NCBI GenBank assembly: GCA_964019695.1
Contig: OZ026519.1
Span: forward strand, 1 to 64,000
Source of the DNA: Loripinus fragilis
Lineage: Eukaryota; Mollusca; Bivalvia; Lucinida; Lucinidae
Reading direction: 5' to 3'
Length of the DNA: 64,000 bases
Shown here: in pieces, positions 58,778-64,000 of the stretch
Position numbering within the stretch: the first letter of the stretch is position 1
Layout: every line of letters begins with the position of its first letter
Notes under the pieces: generated by a model
Databases searched by the model: none
What the model was told of the DNA's origin: nothing
What the model saw: only the letters and a program-made list of their open reading frames with translations
Made by a program: the position numbers and the translations under genes

Positions 58778-60299
58778 CTGTAAAATTCACAATATGGTAA
58801 AATTTTCATGGGTCATAAAGATAAGGCTATACAAAATTCAAGGACATTTCAAGAACAAACAAGAAATTTTCAAGGACAAATTCCATTTGGAACTTCTTGG
58901 CCAATTCCATAGAATCAGACCTCAGATATATATTGAGGTCTACTTTGATAACGACGTCATAGAAACCACGTGCCTGCAAAATAAAAAGTTTGACTGCATT
59001 AAAACAGGCGGTTAAAACACTTCACGATAAATGTTGTAGAAAGGAATATGCTATAACAATATGTTTATGGAAAAGTGGAAAATGTATCTAACCTGTTGAT
59101 AAAACTGTTAGGATAATCAGAAAAATCGCTAATTCCAATGCTACCAAACTAATTTTCCTTACACCAGTTTCGGCTAAGTAAACCCATCTGTTTCATACGA
59201 AAAAAACTACACCTTACATACATTTGAGACTTGATTCTGAATTGAGACGAGATTTTCTGAATGGGCTTTATTTTTTTTTTGTTCTGTCTTGTGTTTGCTA
59301 TGTCTTTGTGTGCGTCTGTTTATTTGTGCTTTGTGGTCACCTGCTGGGAAAGGGCTGACCTCTTGGCTCTCGTTTGTGGTGTCTGCTGTGAGTTTGTCAC
59401 TTTCTCATTGGTATCCTGGGTCAGGTGTGGTACTTGATTGTATCGATTCCTGATCTTTGCACCCTTACTTACTTTACTTTAGTCCTTGACAACTATAGTG
59501 GACTGGTCTAGATAAGTCTCGGAGCAGAGCCCTAATTAGTAAGCATATCACCCATATTAATTATAAAAAAAGCAATTATAATTGATTTGGTAGCGTAAAA
59601 AAACACACTAAATTTTCAATAGCAATACATGTTCAAATAAATAGCTGTGCATACCGCCTTTATCACTTTGCCACTGCAATCTCCCCAATCAGACCTAATC
59701 TTTGACAGGAAGGAAGATTGCCACTACTGGGGAGTTTGCACCATTTGAGGTTCAGTTTTAACTCGGAGTGGCTAATAGAGCACAGCCAACTGACTGGTTT
59801 TCAACTAGTCTGGTTCCCTCCCCTTGATCTACCTATCTAGGGTCAGGTATAGGCTAATCTAGACGGCCAAAATCCTGACCGTCAACGAGAATCATGGGAT
59901 AGGCGTGATCTATGGGAAATAACTCTGAACGTTGTAAAAATGGCGCGGACGATCGAACGGATGATTCATGAAAGCTTTAGATACAATAAAATCAACCAAA
60001 TTTGAGGCAGGAATCCAGTATCTCAGTGTGCTTTTTTTTTCTCGCAAAACTCGCTTTGCTTTAGTGATTAAAATTAACAAAATATCGTACCTGTCCAACA
60101 GTTTGCAACCCACGCTAAACTTGAAATGTACCAGGTCATCTCACTGGTCAATCAATAAACTAATCACAGCCAATGATAGAATAGGGGATACCTGTTGTCG
60201 ATTTGAGACGATAACAGGGCACCAGTTTAGTTTTCAACATATATTCAATAATTGTACAATAATCAAACTAGAGCAGCAGTCGACGGTACACCATCGCAA
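58778..60299. other. Upstream intron or 5' region, no exon identified
   Basis: No RING-type exon can be read on the minus strand. The stretch holds a dispersed repeat at about 59330-59500 (partner at 3160-3250) and a small CpG-rich spot at 59935-59965 with AAAATGGCGCGG, which resembles a YY1-type motif. The spot could be a promoter remnant or chance. Confidence 0.45.
59330..59500 (+). repeat. Dispersed repeat, direct copy of the fragment at 3160-3250
   Basis: CCTGGGTCAGGTGTGGTACT and TGATTGTATCGATTCCTGAT are shared with the reverse complement of 3160-3250. This copy extends further, with a GGTCACCTGCTGGGAAAGGG segment. Family unknown. Confidence 0.6.
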
Positions 60300-61702
60300 A
60301 TACCCGCTTTTTACTTGTAACATTCACCTTGGGGTCAAGGTCACACAAAATGTAGCTCAGTACCTTTTACATAATGTGACCTATGCATCTGTGAAGTTTA
60401 AAGTTGCTATGTCCAATGGTTAAGGAGGAGATGCATTTACAAGAAAAAACATTATATGACCTTGACCTATTGGTTTAATGTCACACAAAATGTTGTCCAG
60501 TACCTCCAAATCATATGATCTATGCACCTGCAAAATTTGAAGTTGCTACGTCCAACAGTTTAGGAGAAGATGGATTTACAAGAAAGTACATTATATGACC
60601 TTGACCTTAGGGTCAAGGTCACACAAAATGTTGCCCAGTACCGTCCACATCATGTGACCTATGCATCTGCAAACTTTGAAGTTGCTATGTCCAATGGTTC
60701 AGGAGAAGATGCATTTACAAGAAAATACATTATTTGACCTTGACCCAAGGTCAAGGTCACATGAAGTGTTGCCTAGTACCCTCGACATCATGTGACCTAT
60801 GCACCTGCAAAATTTGAAGTTGCTACGTCCAACAGTTTAGGAGAAGATGGATTTACAAGAAAGTACATTATATGACCTTGACCTTAGGGTCAAGGTCACA
60901 CAAAATGTTGCCCAGTACCGTCCACATCATGTGACCTATGCATCTGCAAACTTTGAAGTTGCTATGTCCAATGGTTCAGGAGAAGATGCATTTACAAGAA
61001 AAATACATTATTTGACCTTGACCCAAGGTCAAGGTCACATGAAGTGTTGCCTAGTACCCTCGACATCATGTGACCTATGCACCTGCAAAATTTGAAGTTG
61101 CTACGTCCAACAGTTTAGGAGAAGATGGATTTACAAGAAAGTACATTATATGACCTTGACCTTAGGGTCAAGGTCACACAAAATGTTGCCCAGTACCGTC
61201 CACATCATGTGACCTATGCATCTGCAAACTTTGAAGTTGCTATGTCCAATGGTTCAGGAGAAGATGCATTTACAAGAAAATACATTATTTGACCTTGACC
61301 CAAGGTCAAGGTCACATGAAGTGTTGCCTAGTACCCTCGACATCATGTGACCTATGCACAGGCAAAATTTGAAGTTGCTACTTCCAAAAGTTTATGAGGA
61401 GATGTATTTACAAGAAAATACATTATTTGACCTTGACCTGGGGTCAAGGTCACACAAAATGTCACCCAGTACCCTCTACATCATGTGACCTATGCACAGG
61501 CAAAATTTGAAGTTGCTACTTCCAAAAGTTTATGAGGAGATGCATTTACAAGAAAAAACATTATATGACCTTTGACCTTGACCTTGGGGTCAAGGTCACA
61601 CGAAATGTCACCCAGTACCCTCTACATCATGTGATCTATGCATCTACAAAGTTTGAAGTTGCTATGTCCAACGGTTTAGGAGAAGATACAATTACAAGAA
61701 AC
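60300..61702 (+). mobile_element. Pearl-like (Helitron-related) tandem core, about ten units of about 139 bp
   Basis: Each unit holds TGACCTTGACC followed by an inverted GGTCAAGGTCA, then AAATGTTGCCCAGTACC, ATCATGTGACCTATGCA, TTTGAAGTTGCTA and ATTTACAAGAAAA. Two unit types alternate, giving a dimer of about 278 bp (repeat starts near 60571, 60848, 61126). A tandem core followed by a CGGA microsatellite is the layout of the bivalve Pearl family as I recall it. It lies 1.5-3 kb upstream of the B-box exon. Confidence 0.8.
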
Positions 61703-61765
61703 GTGACGGACGGACAGACAGACGCACGGACGGACGGACAGACTGACGACGGACCGACTTTGGTA
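61703..61765 (+). repeat. GACGGACA/GACAGAC microsatellite ending the Pearl-like element
   Basis: The run GACGGACGGACAGACAGACG continues with further CGGA and CAGA units to GACGGACCGACTTTGG. It closes the tandem core and is followed by unique-looking ACGAAATTAATATCCCC. Confidence 0.88.
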
Positions 61766-61938
61766 CGAAATTAATATCCCCTTTTTTTCTAACGAAAAAG
61801 CGGGTATAACAATAAACAGGCTGTGCTTCTGAGAAATTCTTACTAAGTTCCGACCCTGACTGGTTCACATGAAACTACTCTGTTCAAAACGATAGCAAAC
61901 TCCCGAGGGAAAATAACGTGCTTCTGAGGACTCTGCAG

Positions 61939-62340
61939 GGCTCTCGCACCACTTTTTGGGAATGGGGCCGGGCCCATGGAATTGGGAAAATTAGTGGTGT
62001 TTTGACTAAAATTGGAAAATATGACATCGTCTTTATGTATGACATTTCCATTGCTCAAATATAGATTGATTCCAATAATCAACCTTAGTGTACTATGAGA
62101 AAAGGGAGAGAAAGAAGCAAGTGTGATTGTATTCTATATTCTGTGAAATTTGTTAATATGTAACAATATGTTCTGTATTTGTACTTTATGAAATAAAGAT
62201 GGAGAACCTAAAGAAAAAAAAATCCTTTTTTTTTGTATGTGTCAAATTGAGACTTTTTTGTCTGGAATTGGGAAAAAAACTTTTTGGCATTGGGAATGGG
62301 GGGCGAATTTCGGCCACAAAATCGATGATCGAGAGCCCTT
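61939..62340. mobile_element. Inverted-repeat element with AGGGCTCTCG termini
   Basis: The left AGGGCTCTCG (61939) is matched by the right CGAGAGCCCT (62331-62340). Inside, GGGAATGGGGCCGGGCCCAT and GGGAATGGGGGGCGAATTTC are near each end, giving sub-terminal symmetry. No coding frame is present. Confidence 0.65.
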
Positions 62341-62351
62341 CTGAGCCTGCT

Positions 62352-62434
62352 CTGGTCTCGTACCTAGATTTACCGGAAAGACTCGAATTACCGAAAGACC
62401 ACTGAAATACCAGAAAGACCAAAGAATAATAGGG
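62352..62434. repeat. Left arm of a 1.6-kb-spaced inverted repeat
   Basis: CCTAGATTTACCGGAAAGAC, TCGAATTACCGAAAGACC and ACCAGAAAGACCAAAGAATA reappear inverted at 63852-63944 (TATTCTTTGGTCTTCC, GTCTTTCTGATAATTCGAGT, CTTTCTGGTGAATCTAGG). The pair brackets the element at 62497-63068. Confidence 0.75.
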
Positions 62435-62496
62435 AAATATTGATGGATGCATCAGCGAATTGCGAAAACTTTTACTGATTAATGAATATAATAAAT

Positions 62497-63068
62497 CAGC
62501 GCCCTAGATAAGCTTTTGGGTCAATTGGGTATTTACGCAGCCTGGTTATCCTCAATTGCGTACTTGCAAAAACAATTGCGTATTTTCATATTTTTTTACG
62601 CCACGTTTTTTTCTGTGATTACACGTTTTCTTATTGCATGAAGCCATCGGGAATGTGCTTGCATATTTATTCACTCCCATCGTCTGCCTTTCTAAAGTAT
62701 CAAACTAGCGGATTTTATTGTATCTGAAGCAAATCTCATCCCCTTGTTGACATTCGAGCGTGTACACTTTGCAAAGTGTCACTTTCATCATAGTGTTTTT
62801 CCGCAAAATACTGGACCGGGCACCGATATTTTATTCATAAAGTGGAGTTATTTTGCGCTCTCGCTAGTTAAAAAAATCAATACCCGACTGGCATTTGTTT
62901 ATTACCCAAATGGAAACGAAATGGACCAAATGGTACGCAATGACATCGCATGCAATTGCATACCGGTCGTTAGAGCTGCTTTTCGGTATGCACACATTTC
63001 ATTTTAATTGCTTTTTTGAGGATTTTAATTGCGTATTTACGCAAATACGCTGCTTATCTAGGGTGCTG
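62497..63068. mobile_element. Non-autonomous TIR element, CAGCGCCCTAGATAAGC ends, copy 2
   Basis: The termini are identical to copy 1 at 48268-48852 (left CAGCGCCCTAGATAAGC, right GCTTATCTAGGGTGCTG). ATAAAT flanks both sides. The interior is collinear with copy 1 with small indels, for example an extra ACTTTGCAAAGTGTC palindrome near 62766. Confidence 0.9.
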
Positions 63069-64000
63069 ATAAATAGTATATGTTGTTTATAATTTGATAT
63101 TGTGCTGCGTCAACTATTCACTTCTCTACTATACATGTACATTGATTGGGTTGTTAGTTCTTGGTGTTAACAAGGGTCCTTTAATAATTAATTAGGCTGG
63201 TAAGTTCCACCTTATTGACACGTTGATTGGGATACTTATGACCAACAATATTCTATTGTTAAGTCATCCGGGTATTTGAGGCTTTATGTTACCTCACGCT
63301 GAAGAGCTCCGCTGAGATACTCTGTGAAAATAATGCCAGACGCTTATTAAAAAGCGTTCAAAATCCTGAAATTTTAATAATAATATGTCCATAAATATGT
63401 CCAATTATCTTTATAAACAATTTCTGTATCAAACGAAAATCATATTTCTAATTGATACTGAAAATTAAAAAAAAAAATTTGAGCAGTTTTAAAGATATTA
63501 CAAATTATAAATTCACCAAAATATGTTGGGATAACGGAGAATTACCTGTGTATTCACAGAGTGCGTTAAGTGCCTCAATGATCCAGAGTGGGATATGACG
63601 TATCACTGTTTAAGAAAATAGCTAGGCTGTGCTTTTGTTGGCCATAATCTAATCCGTTCATTGATTTAATCCGTTACTGTCGATTGACCAAATAATTGAT
63701 AATGAATGAACCAATAAGGGAATTAAATAAAATAGCGCTGTGGCTTGGGGAGGGGGCATGAAGCAAGCCCAGACTCACCTGAGCCTTTATTGTAGCGGTA
63801 AAAGTTCTGGTAAAACGTAAGTTAGTCTGATCTCTTGTACACAAAATGATCCAACTATATATTCTTTGGTCTTCCCTGTATTTTGGCAGTCTTTCTGATA
63901 ATTCGAGTCTTTCTGGTGAATCTAGGCAGCCCTCTGGTCTAGGCGTTTCTATGCGCCTCAAGCTCGTTTTATCGTCCCGCGACACTCGATTCATCAGGTC
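63069..64000. other. Right edge of the window, no gene identified
   Basis: AT-rich sequence with the right arm of the inverted repeat (63852-63944). No RING-type exon or other recognised coding frame is present. The N-terminal exon of the TIF1-like gene must lie further right. Confidence 0.5.

Noticed and set aside
58798..59015. Possible RING exon upstream of the B-box exon (an acceptor-like TTTTATTTTGCAG exists on the minus strand at about 58974-58986)
   Set aside because: The translation after it has no cysteine pairs, and the text (TTCAAGGACATTTC, TTTTCAAGGACAAATTCC) looks repetitive.
60847..61095. Open frames in the Pearl-like array (60847-61095, 61532-61774)
   Set aside because: They follow from the tandem unit and change with unit type; there is no start context or family.

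Overview
This is animal nuclear DNA, most likely from a bivalve mollusc. It is AT-rich, with very long introns packed with short palindromic and terminal-inverted-repeat elements, tRNA-headed SINEs and a non-LTR retrotransposon. A Pearl-like (Helitron-related) block of about 139-bp repeats ends in a GACGGACA-type microsatellite, a combination best known from bivalves. The species cannot be named from the sequence alone.

One host gene dominates and runs on the minus strand from beyond the right edge to a stop codon at 4722. It is a TIF1-family transcriptional cofactor and E3 ligase (TRIM33/TRIM24-like). Ten exons can be read with canonical AG/GT borders and matching phases throughout: 58777-57338 (last RING cysteines, B-box 1, B-box 2, coiled coil), 54083-53904, 47179-47095, 45460-45343, 28294-28169, 26361-26138 and 7555-7423 (PHD finger split over two exons), 6499-6425, 5810-5658 and 4943-4722 (bromodomain and basic C-terminal tail). 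Together they encode 917 residues plus a stop. The first RING exon is not in the window.

Layout from left to right: 1-4.7 kb is downstream or 3'UTR sequence with a minisatellite at 1.8-2.5 kb. The bromodomain and PHD exons lie at 4.7-7.6 kb. The 7.6-26.1 kb intron carries an 8-kb terminal-inverted-repeat element (11679-19671) rich in the motif TTAATGGCCATTAA. Two exons lie at 26.1-28.3 kb. A 16-kb array of about 200 copies of a 78-bp unit fills 29.4-45.4 kb. Two exons follow at 45.3-47.2 kb. The 47.2-53.9 kb intron has SINEs, nested inverted-repeat elements and a 5'-truncated non-LTR retrotransposon on the plus strand. Further exons lie at 53.9-54.1 and 57.3-58.8 kb. From 58.8 to 64 kb are the upstream intron, the Pearl-like array and two more inverted-repeat elements.

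The most unusual structure is the 78-bp array. It starts inside the 3' end of the coding exon at 45343-45460, so every unit carries a copy of that exon's last bases and its 5' splice donor, and also an acceptor-like TTTAG 60 bases upstream of the donor. The intron is therefore a field of roughly 200 decoy splice sites inside a chromatin-regulator gene.
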